Positions 12,095-24,894 are shown, counted from the first letter of the stretch. The stretch: 64,000 nt of DNA from Siphonodentalium dalli (GCA_032622095.1 CP136062.1:3100001-3164000); one strand, 5' to 3'. Translations and numbers: made by a program. The notes: generated by a model from the sequence alone, not told the origin.

Positions 12095-12600
12095 GTTGTT
12101 AACTCCAGTTCGATCGAAACGACTCTTAGTATATGATGAATGACAATTACATTATTGAGGTCAATTTCAATTATGGTTCTAGTTCGATGATCTTTTTCTC
12201 TGATTTATGACTCTTTTTTACTTAGAAATTGCTATTTTCATGTTGTCCGGATAATAACTCCGGTGATTAATATTCGATCTCAACGAAACTTGGTAGCAGT
12301 AATAAACATTACATTATTGATGTAGAATTCGAATATCGTTCCGGTCAGATGATTTTTATTAGAGTTATATTCCTTTTTTCAGACCTGTAAATTGCCATTT
12401 TCATGTTATCAGAATAATTCCTGTTAATATCAATTATTCCCAACTAAACTTGAATAAATCAGGAATATCCATCACATTGTTCAAGACAAATTTGAATGTG
12501 GTTCAGATCTGCTGATTTTTGACAGAGCCATCTCCCTTTTTCGACTATAAAAATATAAACTGATTCCACTTTGAATCTGCCGATTATTATTCCATCATGT
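12095..12600 (+). repeat. Tandem core repeat, about three units of ~162 bp
   Basis: Landmarks recur at about 162 bases: AATTGC(T/C)ATTTTCATGTT at 12226 and 12388, and ACATTATTGA(G/T)GT or its variant at about 12150 and 12312. The period and layout match the core repeats of oyster 'pearl'-type elements, but no trailer or hairpin is obvious here. Confidence 0.6.
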
Positions 12601-13059
12601 ACAAATTTCACACACATTTTGTTTTTTTCTGAGCTTGTGTCTCATATGGTTTATGTAGCACACTTGGTGACATGGTTCCGTGGCGGCTTGTTTTATGTAT
12701 AATCAGCTGTATGATCACAATATATGACATTTTGGACAAAATAAATACCTCGTTCGCAATTTGTGCCATTTATGCATGCACACAGTACATGTAAACTGCG
12801 CTTTGAGCGGACGTCACGATGCAGACATGGTGTTACCTGATTAATGACCTAAATTGCAAATAGGAAGGCCATTATAACCCCATTGCACGAATGATGTGGT
12901 ATGGCCATGGCTGGCGAAATTATTGGCAGCTACGAACGTTTGTTCACGACTCATGCAGTTTCGACGAATATTTAAAAAACATGTTGACGACCCCACCCCA
13001 TCCCAACAACACAGCGCTCCATATACAGAACATTTTGGACTATTCTATTAATCTAATAT

Positions 13060-13530
13060 GATCTTACGAGACACGTAATGGAGCAACCACCAAGGTGATC
13101 ATCAAGTTCAATATAATTACAATGAAAGTGTCAATGGCGACTGGCAGCCATGTTTTTTTGCCGAATGACCCCATAATGACTCGTTCTCAATTACATGTCA
13201 ATGTTAACATCCATGAATAATTTCATGATGATCCGACTAAAGATAGCCTTTGTCAAAAGATTTAGTCATGCAAGGAGTAAAATCCAAGATGGCGTCCAGC
13301 GGCCATGTTTTATGGCCAATTGACCCCAAAATGACTCTATATGTCAGTATTAACCTCCAAGACAAATTTCATAATTATCAGACGAACACTCCGGTATGTA
13401 GCCCATGCTAATGGATTGAATTTTGAAATCCAAGATGGCCGCTGCTGGCCATGTTTTTTTTTTGCTGAATGACCCCAAAATGACTTGTTCCCATCTGCAT
13501 GTCAAGCGCAATAATGGATTTTTCAAATTG
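13060..13530 (+). repeat. Tandem ~152-bp core repeat (AAGATGGC family), three units
   Basis: Units are marked by CCGAATGACCCC-like words near 13159, 13313 and 13465, each preceded by GGCCATGTTTT-like sequence and followed by ATGACTC. It is the same family as the longer array at 25.0-26.2 kb. A shared lead-in (AATGAAAGTGTCAATG) lies at 13118 and 24775, so both probably derive from the same element type. The 98-codon frame on the minus strand only follows the repeat. Confidence 0.75.
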
Positions 13531-14520
13531 CGCTTATAAAGCCCAATAAGGAATCTCTTAATAAGGAATATAATATGAACATAAGCTAGCTTAATTAACG
13601 AACCAAAGCTGACTAACATGGGTGCCCGTTTGGTGGGTTGGGGCAATTAACAGTTAGTGTGGTCATTCAACCAGTAAAACTGATGTTGTGATATGGCATA
13701 GCAGCTGAAACGACGATAAACCTCTATCAACCGACCAACATGGATGTCCATGTGGCTTCAAACTCACATGATTGAATAATTTTACAACTGGTACTTCAAA
13801 TTCATAAAGTTAGAAATATTCTAAATGTGGCCATTTTACACTGAATACCAAAGTTAGGGGGGTCAATCCCAGAAACCCTCCCACCAATTATGTGGTTCTA
13901 AACCCAGCTCATAAATCAACCCACAAGGTTAACAGTTCACATACGGTACATATGGGTAAATCTCATATTTCTGCCCCTATTTGAACCAAATATAAAACGA
14001 GAGGCCGATCACGATCGACAGATGTTTAACCCATACCTTGGCGATAGCGATTAGCTATAACTGATAATTGGTCAAAGATATGATCACAGTAATACATATA
14101 TCAGTACTTAAACATAAAATCAAAAGCTCATATTATATAATTTGTCTTAATAAGGGGTTAAAGTATTTGGGGTGGGTGAGTCGTTTTAAATCTCATAACT
14201 GTCCCTGTTCACACAAGGACCTCTCACTGTGAGATACAATGGTTTAGCCATTAATCAATTTGACAGATAGGATAAATAATTATCCAGCCAGCAGGTTGTT
14301 TATCTTTACCTTCATACAACGGCATTACATGCAACTATTGAAATACAATCTGCCTATTTTCAAAACAGGACATCACACCTAATTAATGATATACAATTAA
14401 AACAAATTAGTGTCAATGACATTTTTTTTTTAATTAAATAATTTTGTTATTATTATAAAAGTTTTTTTATATTTTTTGCCTGTTAAATTGAGCGAGGAAA
14501 TTCAAGATAAACATTTTTTT
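13531..14520. other. Intergenic DNA, no gene seen
   Basis: No gene, RNA or element termini recognised; AT-rich, with homopolymer T and A runs near 14423-14530. Confidence 0.5.
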
Positions 14521-14529
14521 TTAAATTAA

Positions 14530-14950
14530 AATTTGGAATAAAAATAAAGGGGTCATAACTCCTTTAAAATAAATCGGATCAAACCCATATTCGAACTTGA
14601 TCTGTATTTTGGGCTGACAATCTCACATATCAAATTTGTTGTCAATCAGATAAAAAAATGTGTGAGTTTTTGCAGCATGCGTGAATTCTAAGTAAAAAGG
14701 GCCATAACTTTGTAAAAACAATCTTGGATCAAACCCATATTCGAATTGAACTGTATTTTGTGTTGTGAAACCTATATGCCGGTATATACTGTACAAAATT
14801 TGGTTTCGATCAAATAGAAAATGTTAGAGTTGTCGCATTATGCCTAAAGTGTCTACGGAGGGACAGACAGACATACCCGGTACAGATGGAAGGACGAACG
14901 ACGAGTGGCCAAACATTGACACTAAGTGTACCATACTATGGTATACATGT
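14530..14950 (+). mobile_element. Pearl/Helentron-like module: two core repeats, trailer and hairpin
   Basis: Two units of about 155 bases begin at GG(G/C)TCATAACT (about 14550) and GGGCCATAACT (about 14699), each followed by GGATCAAACCCATATTCGAA. A trailer with GGAGGGACAGACAGAC and GGACGAACGACGAG follows, then the near-perfect palindrome TACCATACTATGGTA at 14929-14943. This order of core repeats, GACGG-type trailer and terminal hairpin is that of bivalve pearl elements, which have been grouped with Helentron-associated elements. The second unit onward belongs to block B. Confidence 0.5.
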
Positions 14951-15457
14951 AGGTACCGGTACACATAAACTTGTTATCTCATGTAGAGTACAAGAAAAAT
15001 ATATCAAACCTGGTGTGCCCCTTTAATATTTCTATTTACATTTGTAATCAATTGAAATCAATGTCGAAAAAGCTTTCCATTAATATATAAATAAAACAAA
15101 CTAGACCTACAGTTCTAAAAGTGTTATGAACAATTATTTTTTTTTCATAGACTGATACAGAGCTTTCAAGTTTTTAAAAATTTGAAAACCAAAGTTGTCT
15201 TCCCATGCAACCAACAAAATTCCAAAAAATCTACTAAACACAATCACATTATTAACTGCCAATAGTAATGCTATTAAACAATAAAACCAGATTACATGTA
15301 TGCCTTTAAGATGCACAATATATTGTCAATAACACTCACCAGTGGGTGCTAAAAATACATGTGAGGTTATTGGCGTTTAAAGCTGTTATCTCAGCGTTGA
15401 AAACGCACCCAATGCTGCTATTTGTGGTTATGTGTGCAGCAGATATGTGTAACATTA

Positions 15458-15610
15458 AAGGAAGGTACTCAATCTGATCAGACCGTCATAAATTACTATT
15501 TCTTTGGCTTCGGGTTTAACAAATAATTTATTCGAGTCGAGGAACCTACCCATCAACGCTCAGTGTGACCAGATATCATTTTTTGAAGTTTTGTTATATC
15601 TATTGTTTGT
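15458..15610 (+). mobile_element. Solo arm of the AGGTACTC MITE (block B)
   Basis: Begins after TTAA at 15454-15457 with AGGAAGGTACTCAATCTG and matches the left arm of the complete MITE at 46540-46846, including TTCTTTGGCTTCGGG, ATTCGAGTCGAGGAACC and ACCCATCAA(C/A)GCTCAG. No matching inverted end was found downstream, so it appears truncated. Block C has the same arm at 33163 onward. Confidence 0.65.
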
Positions 15611-18600
15611 GGCCCAGAACACGCTGTCAAAAGGATTACCAAGTATATGTCTGCCCGAGTCGTCAATGATCCAGTCATTCGCACAGACATTTGTTTAATA
15701 CAGTTCTTTATGCCAAATTTTTAATTAGTTTATGAATAGAACCTGGTGTGAAATTGTCTACAATGGAGGTTACGAGCAGTTTACCTCATCAAAATACAAA
15801 CCATTAATAGAACAATGCATATATGGCATCAGTACTGACAGTAGCTCGCAGACGAGTATGAATCGCCACACCGTAGCATTTCAACCAGGCTCTGCTCAAT
15901 GCTCATAATTAAATTTATGACCCAATGTATATTTGTTTTTATTTGATAATTTATGCAATAAGAGCAAATACGTCTCAATAGAAATATGCATTTTTTCAAG
16001 ACTGTGAGGACAATAATCGAATGGATCATCTGGACGATACAGACACTGTGAAATAACATCAACCCCAAGAACATTAACATATTTAGGATATTAAATACCT
16101 TCCAACGGTGCACATACAACACAACTAACAGAGCTATAAATATGACTTGTTACGTTGTAAGTTAAATACCATACCGAATCAACAGATATATATATATACA
16201 TGTATATAGGCCTATCATTACATGTACATGTATGTATGTAGATTGTGTTATCAATCAATTTATTGCCCAATATCGTGCATCTTTCAATTCGGTCGATTTA
16301 TCTTGATATACGGAGCGCGCAGACTCTCATTTCTTGTGCTTTTACTCAATGAGGTTAAATTTTATGATTTAGCCTTGAATCATTTCGTTTTCAAGTAGAG
16401 TTAATCTTGATTTTCAATTTAGTTCCATTGTTTACGAAAAATGTGCTATCAACACGCATGTCAGTGTTCATGTTAGTTAATGTCATCCTAACAAACCGCG
16501 GTCGAGGGGTGGAGCTTATTCAGCTTAATTTTATATCAAGATGCCCGCAGCTGTTATCAGACGTCTATTGAAACAAGACAGCTGTCAATCAAGACTAGAT
16601 TTTAAATGTATTCGCATATCAATTTCCAATGCAATTTACAATTTACAATGAAAATACATGTAATTGGTAGGGAATGCGATAAAAAATCTAGCCAATGCTG
16701 CACCAGGACTGGGTACATCACACAAGTGTACTCTATAAACATGTCCATACGGTACCCGGTATGCTATATGGAGAGTCGTGCATCCAGATTAAATGTCCTG
16801 TGGCTTCACACCAGTGATACTAGTATGTCCTCAAAATATATGGCAGTGTCAACACTGCGAATTACCGGTACAAATGTACATGTACATGTTCAAAATACTA
16901 CTACATGTAATTGGTCAGCTAATATAATTATGCAGCTACATGTACATGCTTACAGCTAGTTCAATTTGTGCAATAATTGGGCCCGGGACCACCGGGTGGA
17001 CCATATGCATTGGATACATATTTCAATTCAATCATGGCTTCAAAACATGCATTTGTGCTGACAAATTTGACACCACAGTTAGAATTGCTATATCTATGTT
17101 AATAGAAAAACTTTGGGCGCCTAAACCTTGACGCCCAGAAACAAAATGTCAACATAATTATTGTGCTCTGCATGGCGAAAAGAGTCCACGTGGGGCGCGC
17201 ACACATCACAGGATGTTGTTTTCGCCCTTGCATGGATATGCATTCATCCACAGTTGAAATAACTGTACTTGAGTCAGATTAAGTAAACTGCTGGGTATAT
17301 ACATGTATATGCATGTACATGTTGTATGTTAGCAATATTAAGCGCAAGATCCGCCCTTGATAACTTGAACAAATAAGGTTCATTGGATACAATTGAACAA
17401 TTTTTTTTGTCTTTGTTTGAAAACAGATCACTGAGATCAACAGACTGTTACAGTACAAGCGTGACACCAAATATTTTGTTATGTTTGTGCAGAAATAGTA
17501 ATTTTATCAAGAGAGTTAATAAGTCAGTGTAACATGTACATGTACTAGTATGTAAGACAAATCAGCAATGCATATATATATTCACTTCTATTAATTAAAT
17601 TTGAAATCCAGTTGCCATGTATCTTTGAAAGGTTTGTGTAATGTCAGTCACAATAACATAAGTTGACATGTTATTGTGCCGTATATTGGAATAAAATATA
17701 TTAAAAGCATTTTGCCTTTATATTTTCATGTAATGTCAGTCACTCAAACACTGAACTATTTGAACGATGCCATCTGATCGCTTGACTAAATTCGGAACAA
17801 TACAATATTTGCACATTACATGTAGCAGTAAGATTTTATAAAAATAACTAATGTGCCAGGAGGCTAATTACATATTAGGATATTCATCAGATTGATCAAT
17901 ACCAGATCTACCGTACTACCGGTATATTACTAAACTGTCGGCCAGTAAAGATTCATCGTGAATCCAGTGTACCGATATACATGTACATTTCAAATAATAC
18001 ATGTATCGTATTGCATCATATTTATCGCAATATGGGAAATAATAGAAGTTCTGAAGATGGGCATGTGCATAAGAGCAACACCTGCAAATGCAGCAATGTT
18101 CTCTCAACTTCTCAAGTACCGTATACATGTTAAGAAGGCAACCTACAAGTTAATTTTAAAAAATTCTCATTTAGTAGACCGAGTACTGACCCTAACGGGT
18201 AGTTGGGATAACAAGCTCAGAGGCGGACTGGCCGATCGGGATACCAGAACAATTCCTGATGGGCCCGAGGCCGTGGCGGGTATATGTGGTTGGGCCGCAA
18301 ATGAAACCGATGTGGGCCGCCACATGTGTTGTTTAACCAGCCTAATTGGCTAATAGTAATTTTGTCATTAAATGAACTTGTCAGCATCATATAACACCAC
18401 GTAAAGACCCCGTTAATCTCGAGGTTTTTACGGCAACTCCCAGCTGTAAATCCCGAAAAAAATTCACGCACACCTCATATTTATTGCAAATAATTAAAAT
18501 AGCGTTTTTTCTAACGTTCAAAGTTTTCAATTATGGATATGCTCCGACAAGGCACGAGTTTTGTCGAACCATCTTATTAGATTTATCCAAATTCACTTAA

Positions 18601-18889
18601 TCTACGCATGTGTGCCGGAAGTTAGTCATGGTATGAATGATCCGCTTTGCCCACAGCACATCTTTTTACAATCTGGGGCATTACGCGGGTGCCCTATCGA
18701 ATTTAGCAAATTGTCATATTGTATTATTCCACACATGTATTGTGGAAATATATAAAAACTAACCCAACACAAAACGACCTTATTCTAAAATACCGATAGA
18801 TAAGGAATAATTTGATAGTATTGAAATAACAAGAGATGGACTGTCGTCCGGTGCATACCCACTCGTGGCATACCGCCTAGTGTGGGCAC

Positions 18890-19891
18890 ATCGATAACTT
18901 ATCATGGCTATACTCAGACATATGAACCCAGAAATCAGCATTTTCATATCAACAAAGATGAATAACTATGGAACAAAAAACAAAACAAAACATTTGAATG
19001 TGCCACACATGTAAATGTCCTCATATTGGTGAACATCCATACAAAATTTCATGAGATCCGAACATTACTGTTCAAGTTACATGTATGAGCTGAACAGACA
19101 TAGGATGGACCAAACAGCCAACATTTCCAGATAAACAAAGATGAATAACTCTATAATGGAAAAGCGGAACAGAACAATGGAACCCCCTGTTGAATGTCCT
19201 CATAGCAGTGAACATCCATACCAAATTTCATTGAGATCCCAGTACAACTGTTGAAGTTACGACATGAATAGACACCAGACAGACCAAAAAGCCAACATTT
19301 CCAGATAAACAAAGATGAATAACTCTAGAATGGAAAATCCGAACAAAACGATGGAACACTCTATTGAATGCCCTCATAGTAGTGAACATCCATACAAACT
19401 TTCATTGAGATCCCAGCACGACTGTTCAAGTTATGCCATGAACAGCCACCAGACGGACTAAAAATCCAACATTTCAAGATACTAGTATTAAAACAAAGAT
19501 GAATAACTCTAGAATGGAAAATCCGAACATAACAATGGAACCCTCTTTTTAATGTCCTCATACAGGGTAGTTGTGAACATCCACACCAAATTTGGTTGAG
19601 ATCCCACCACAACTGTTGAAGTTACGATATGAACAGACACCAGACGGACCAAAAAGCCACTATTCCAGATAAACAAAGATGAATAACTCTAGAATGGTAA
19701 ATCCGAACAAAACGATGGGACCCTCCATTTAATGTGCTCATAGTAGTGAACATCCAAACCTAATTTCATTGATATCCGAGCACTTCTGTTCAAGTTATGA
19801 CATGAACAGACATAGGACGGACGTATGTACGGTACACACAGACGGGCAGGTGCAAAACAGTATACCCCCTTTTTTCTTAAAAGGGGGTATA
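18890..19891 (+). mobile_element. Pearl/Helentron-like module inside the hAT element (block B)
   Basis: Five tandem units of about 173-185 bases are marked by AAAGATGAATAACT at about 18955, 19138, 19311, 19496 and 19677. Each contains GAACATCCA(T/C)ACCAAATTTC-like sequence and a CAAGTTA(T/C)GACATGAACAGAC segment. A short GACGGACGTATG trailer follows. It ends in a perfect hairpin at 19861-19891, with arms TATACCCCCTTTT and AAAAGGGGGTATA and a five-base loop. Several open frames here are repeat artefacts. Confidence 0.6.
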
Positions 19892-20340
19892 ATAAAGGTG
19901 ATCGGCTTTGCCCGGGCAATCCGCTTTGCCCGGGTTTCCCCTACAGTTTTCATTTTTTTCTCACCCGGGCCGAAAAACCATGGACAGCCCGATGTGTCCT
20001 TGTCTCTTGTCCGTAGCCGTGTGCATTTGTCTGGAGTTAGACCGCTAGATGTTATAATTTATGAAATTGTTCAGGTAAATATAACTGAATGGTCTCATAC
20101 AGGCAATATATAGAACCATGAATATGAATATATATGATATTAGGCCAGAGCACTGAGGTGCAAGGGGTTCCAAATGGAATTATGCAAACACATGTATTTG
20201 GTCTGATTCTGATTCAAGGGGGGAGGGGTGGGGGTGGTGCAGTTGGAATTTCCCCAAGGTGGACACCCCCTGAACAGATTCTGATTCAAGGGTGCAGTTG
20301 GAGTTTCCCCAAGGTGGACATCCCCTGAACAGATTCTGAT

Positions 20341-20822
20341 TAGAGGTGCCATGATTATTTATTTTGATAATCGATAATCGGTTGTCAATAATCGATTTAT
20401 AATCGATTAATCGTACCTAATATCAACAGTGGATGTACCTTATTCCGTAATATGGCCTATTGGGTGGGTGTTGAATCTGTTGATTAAAATACTTGGCTGA
20501 TGCAATTTTTATGCTAATAATGTCCACCATAAACCACCGGTAATGACTAATGAGCACAATGTTCATGTATTCAATACCAGCACATGAGTTTCATTTAGCA
20601 GTCACCGCACGATAAGTGATAGACTGTACTAGTAATATCTAAGTACCAGAATGCTCATGTTGTCAGACTCTTTCTGATGCACGATCAAAGGTTGTTAAAC
20701 TGTAAAACAAACACGGTATTCAATAATACCCAGCACGTCGTCAGAAATAAATAACAGAGATTATTCGACTATGGAAATGGTAATCGATTATCGGATTTAT
20801 ACGATTAATCGTGGCACCCCTA
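20341..20822 (+). mobile_element. hAT-like MITE nested in the hAT element (block B, 482 bp)
   Basis: The left terminus is TAGAGGTGCCATGATTA and the right terminus on the minus strand is TAGGGGTGCCACGATTA. It is flanked by a perfect 8-bp direct repeat, ATTCTGAT, at 20333-20340 and 20823-20830. The subterminal regions are rich in AATCGATTA words. No coding capacity. Block C carries the same insertion with the same duplication, so it predates the B/C duplication. The fragment at 22540-23158 lacks it. Confidence 0.88.
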
Positions 20823-21564
20823 ATTCTGATTCCAGGGGGGGGGGCGGTGCAGATGGGCCGGTATTATATTAATTTCCCGGGCCGGTTTTTTGGCCCAGTC
20901 TGCCTCTGAATACGCTACATGTAGATAATGATGGATAATGCAATGTTCTTTTGCAAATACCTCCCTTCAGACTATCTAGTGACCTACAATGTACATGTAC
21001 TGGTATGGTACATGACAATTTTGTTTAACTTTTAGAAATTGACATTGTTTGAAAATTCATGGATAGGGCACATCCTTAATTACATGTACATGTATGTGTA
21101 TTTGACTCATCTAACATGTACATGTAGATAACTACATGTACATGTATAAAACTGCATTTTAGTTTAACATGAACTCCATCTCCATCTCCAGTACATGTTG
21201 GTTCTGATATTTAGTGTACAGTGACATGTATCGACTAATCGTATTGTTGATAATGTTTCACAAATTCATATTGTATCGCTGATCATGTATCGCGTCTCAT
21301 ATCTTACCGTGTCCAAACCGTGTATTGTTAAAAAAGCCCCACTGTACTGCCCTGTCAGAGTAAATGACTAACTGAACCGGATTGGCACCCCACTGGGCCA
21401 GGTAGACTTTTGGTAAGGACTTTAAATGTGGCTATCAAATGCAAGACAACCACTGAGAGGAGTGCATGGTTAAAACGCATGTAAACATCAACTGATATAT
21501 GAAACAGTAACTTCCAGTACAATTGCGACAAGCTGTACATGTATATAACTGTATCAGCAGCCGT

Positions 21565-22172
21565 CAATGAATATAACCACGGTTTCTTTTAATACTGCAT
21601 ATAATGCAGTCACAGAACTGTTAATTATCATGGAGTTATGGTTTGACTGCAGTCATAAATTCACATTAAATAACCCCAGTTACTAGGTCAATTACTTACT
21701 GGTAGGGCAGTACAGTAGTATGTGTACTATTAACTTTACATAGTCTGAGCTGGTTGTTTGAATAGCTGTATGTACATCAATATAGTGAATATTCCATACA
21801 TTCTTTTTGTGCTTTGTATAATACAGTTCTGTTATATACAGGTAATACTTCATGCTTAGACATATTACCAATATGTACTTGTTTGGGTGAGTGAAAGCTA
21901 CCGTACATGATGACGTTCATCGAGTTTCGTTTAAATTGACATGACATTTCTCAATGAATATAACCAGGGTTCTTTTTAAACTGCATATAATGCAGTCACA
22001 GAACTGTTAATTATTTTGGAGTTATGGTTTGACTGCAGTCATAAACGCATATTAAATAATCCCAGTTACATGTACTTGGTTGAGTACTTACATGCAGGGC
22101 ACTACAGTAGTACCGTATCTTTACTATTAACTTTACACAGTCTGAGCTAGTTCTTTGAAACTTTGAATGGCT
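21565..22172 (+). repeat. ~387-bp tandem duplication at the right end of block B
   Basis: 21565-21770 and 21951-22155 share TCAATGAATATAACCA, CTGCATATAATGCAGTCACA, GAGTTATGGTTTGACTGCAG and CTATTAACTTTACA(T/C)AGTCT. In block C the second unit is cut off at 39981, where similarity to B ends. Confidence 0.8.
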
Positions 22173-22330
22173 TAGGGACCTGCGAATATACGAGAATCGA
22201 TTCGATTCGATGTCGATATCGGGCACCCGATTCAAGATCGACACCGAATCGACCCACTGATTCAGATATTTTTGAATCGGTATTTACTTTGGTGTAGTCT
22301 CGTTTTTTTGCATCTAAATAACTAGTATCC

Positions 22331-22460
22331 ACTTAACCACGGTGCGCTTAGCGTGGCCACCGCGGCCGAAATGCAACAACACTGCGTCTCCACTGGCTAA
22401 CTACAGTTGGGCCGCAGTGTACTTGCCATTCAGCCATGGTGTAATTGCAGCGGTGTACGT
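22331..22460. repeat. GC-rich imperfect palindrome family, copy 1
   Basis: Shares CACGGTG or CGTGGTG, GCCACCGC(G/A)GCC, AATGCAAC, GGCTAACTACAGTTGGGCC and TGTACTTGC with 26530-26650. A more diverged relative is at 24895-24985. Each copy is partly self-complementary. The family is much richer in G+C than the surroundings. Identity unknown. Confidence 0.6.
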
Positions 22461-22539
22461 TCATTCAAGGGGTACTGTACGCCAATTTCAATAAATTCCC
22501 GGTAACAATTGCGATCTAATATCAATATTATATTTCCAG

Positions 22540-23158
22540 GGCCGCCACATGTGTTGTTTAACCAGCCGAATCAAATGGCTAATCGTAATTTTGTCATTAA
22601 ATGAACTTGTCAGCATCATATAACACCACGTAAAGACCCCGTTAATCTCGAGATTTTAACGGTAACTCCCAGCTGTAAATCCCAAAAAAATTCTCACGCA
22701 CCCCTCCCCCAATCGAAATTTACAACAAAATAGGAATGCTTCAGTTGATGCCAGTCTAGATGCTAGGATTCGCGATTTTCTTGTATAATTTTCAAAATTT
22801 TCTCACCCAGGGCCGAACAACCATGAAAAGACCGATGTGTCCTTGTCTCTTGTCCGTAGCCATGTGCATTTGTCTGGAGTTAGACCGCTAGATGTTATAA
22901 TTTATGCAATTGTTTTCAGGTAAAAATATCTGAATGGTCTCATAACGGGAATATATAGAACCAAGGTTTATGAATATATAGGATATTAGGCCAGAGGTGC
23001 AAATGAAATTATGCAAAAACATGTATTTTGTCTGCATCTGATTCAAGGGAGGGGGGTGCAGTTGGAAGTTCCCAAGGTGGACTGTGGACACCCCCCGAAC
23101 AGATGGGCCGGTATTATATTAATTTCCCAGGCCGTTTTTTTGGCCCATTCCGCCTCTG
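22540..23158 (+). mobile_element. 5'-truncated, internally deleted CAGAGGC hAT-like element
   Basis: 22540-22690 matches 18310-18470 and 22800-23158 matches 19955-20330 plus 20865-20908. The right terminus is intact (minus strand CAGAGGCGGAATGGGCC). The left terminus, the tandem array and the nested MITE are absent. It is a third copy of the element found in blocks B and C, outside the duplication. Confidence 0.75.
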
Positions 23159-24450
23159 TGACCATACATAACATACATTTTACGTCGATGTCACCGCTGA
23201 CAACTGAGTGCGGAGTGGGCAGAAATACAACTGAGTGAGCACATCGATTGAGCCGTATTTATACTTGTGTATATAAACGCTCTTTAAAAACAACACCACA
23301 TGTGCGGACAATCCTTAATCATTAAACCATCATTCAGGGAAGAATCCAGAGATACAATGTAATTTGGGGGCAACTGTTTCCAGCAGAGGATGTACCGATA
23401 TCCCAATATAACTTTAAAATACGGCTTCTACACCGAACCAACACAGATACAGATGCATATATTATAAATATGACATAATATTTCTGATTTAAAAATTTAA
23501 CATGCAAATGAAGACCGTATTGCAACTGCAGATGTTTATTTACAGCGCATATTGTTGAATTGCCTTGAAAATTCAGGTTGACTCAATACTGTCCACTAGG
23601 AGCTTGGGGTCATTTAGGATTCTCAAGTTTGGGCGCCCATACCTGTATCAGGTATCAAAACAGCCCTGGAAATTTCCCTGCCATCAATTCCAACGACAGT
23701 GGCTGGGTGAAAGGTGAAAGAGTGCTCGGACATTCTCAGAAGCGGTGTGATCGAACTCTATTGGTTCCGTAACAATGATTCGATTCAAGATACGATATTG
23801 AATCGTTTGCCTGATTTGATTCGAGATTCGATTCGAAATGAAAACACCCGATTCGCAGGGCCCTAGCCACCGCCGGTAGAATTCCTATAAATTTCCCACT
23901 TTCAGTTTGTTTCCCGGGAAATCGAACGCGTTGGTTCTTCAACAAGCTTCTTTGTATAGTACACATCTTAATTGGATTGACAATATGTGCATTTCAGTAA
24001 AATACTCCCCTCAGGACAAGAACCAACAGTCATGACTTTTGATTAGTTTCAGTTTGATGTTGGGAAGTTATATTGTATAATAGTTTGTACAAAAGGAACG
24101 GCATTAATTTTTTTTTTTTGGTTTGAAGCTTTAAGTCGAAGGTGGTGAGCTCATAGTCTGTTTGAATTTAGACTCTGATTTCTCACATGCCCTGATGTAT
24201 GATTGACCTAATTTATACTCGGAGTTGCTACCTATAAGACCCACTCTTTCGATGAACCCTTGTGCATGTCTGGATTGAAATGAATTATAATCATATCACG
24301 ATATAAGGCCTAAGTGAATCCTATTTGATGGGAATACACATCTAAGAAGTTATTTTTTTTATAAGATTAAAACAGACAGATACATGTACTAGTATATCAC
24401 AGCTTATGCCAGTGGTTTAGCTGTGGTTCGTTAATAATGCTAGCTATATG
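23159..24450. other. Intergenic DNA with element fragments
   Basis: No gene recognised. An AACGCTCTTT 10-mer, the inverse of the AAAGAGCGTT word discussed below, is at 23277. The right terminus of the TAGGG element ends at 23865. The remainder is anonymous. Confidence 0.45.
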
Positions 24451-24454
24451 GTCA

Positions 24455-24680
24455 TATTAGTATTCATGTTGTCGAAATATCTGATACATTATCAAAGGTT
24501 GTTAACCCCCTCGGTTGTAGATTAAAAGTCTGTCAAAGTGTACAATCAGGGTATTCAACAATAACTGGCATTTTCCAACGTCCGAAATAAATAACGCAGA
24601 TTAATCGAAAACAGAATTGGTAATCGATTATCTGTTTTATCAACAGTTCATCGATTACAAGATTAATCATGGCACCCCTA
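24455..24680 (+). mobile_element. Truncated right half of the TAGGGGTGCC hAT-like MITE
   Basis: Ends in GGCACCCCTA at 24680 and matches 20640-20822, including CAAAGGTTGTTAA, TATTCAA(C/T)AATA, GAAATAAATAACGCAGATTA and GGTAATCGATTATC. No left terminus was found. Diverged from the B and C copies. Confidence 0.7.
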
Positions 24681-24894
24681 GACAGGATACTGGCACACAA
24701 CTAATAAACATCAATTCTATTTGTGCTTTTCCGTGGTATGCCCAAAATTAATACAGACATGTTAAAATAGAAAAAATGAAAGTGTCAATGACACTGTCGC
24801 TCAACTTAGGTAGGGGAACAATTTAATGCTTGACAGTAAATGGAGGGATGTGGTCTGTAGGCTGTACCGAAGGATTTAGTGATGCAACTTTCAG

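Larger units (their letters stand above)
18218..20908 (+). mobile_element. hAT-like non-autonomous element, block B copy (2.69 kb)
   Basis: The left end is CAGAGGCGGACTGGCC and the right end, read on the minus strand, is CAGAGGCAGACTGGGCC. Flanking 8-mers are AACAAGCT and AATACGCT (6 of 8 match), as expected for the 8-bp duplications of hAT transposons. Block A has the uninterrupted site at 10970-10977. No transposase reading frame is present. The interior holds a five-unit ~180-bp tandem array with a terminal hairpin, and a second nested MITE at 20341-20822. A truncated relative lies at 22540-23158. The superfamily is inferred from TIR and TSD length only. Confidence 0.8.
14693..22081 (+). 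repeat. Block B: first copy of a ~7.5-kb segmental duplication
   Basis: Direct repeat of 32401-39981. Similarity starts abruptly at TAAAAAGGGCC and ends at GTACTTGGTT, after which the copies diverge completely. The offset drifts from 17708 to about 17633 and then rises again, because of small deletions in C and a 283-bp segment unique to C. By eye the copies are well above 90% identical throughout. Two 60-codon frames (15134-15316 on minus, 15504-15698 on plus) are shared with C, but given the recent duplication that is not evidence of selection. Confidence 0.9.
22173..23865 (+). mobile_element. TIR element with TAGGG(A/C)CCTGCGAAT ends (1.69 kb)
   Basis: The left end reads TAGGGACCTGCGAAT and the minus-strand right end reads TAGGGCCCTGCGAAT. 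Both are followed inward by runs of GATTCGATTCG-like sequence. Ends of this form are usual for hAT-type elements. No clean 8-bp target duplication is visible (GAATGGCT and GCCACCGC). The interior has no transposase and contains a truncated copy of the CAGAGGC element (22540-23158), so it is either a nested composite or a coincidental pairing of two termini. Confidence 0.5.

Noticed and set aside
16606-16959. 117-codon frame in block B, with partial equivalents in A and C
   Set aside because: The start, frame and length differ between the three copies (stops and indels), so there is no sign of coding constraint.
22165-23873. 8-bp target duplication for the TAGGG element
   Set aside because: The flanking octamers GAATGGCT and GCCACCGC do not match, so the insertion boundaries remain unproven.
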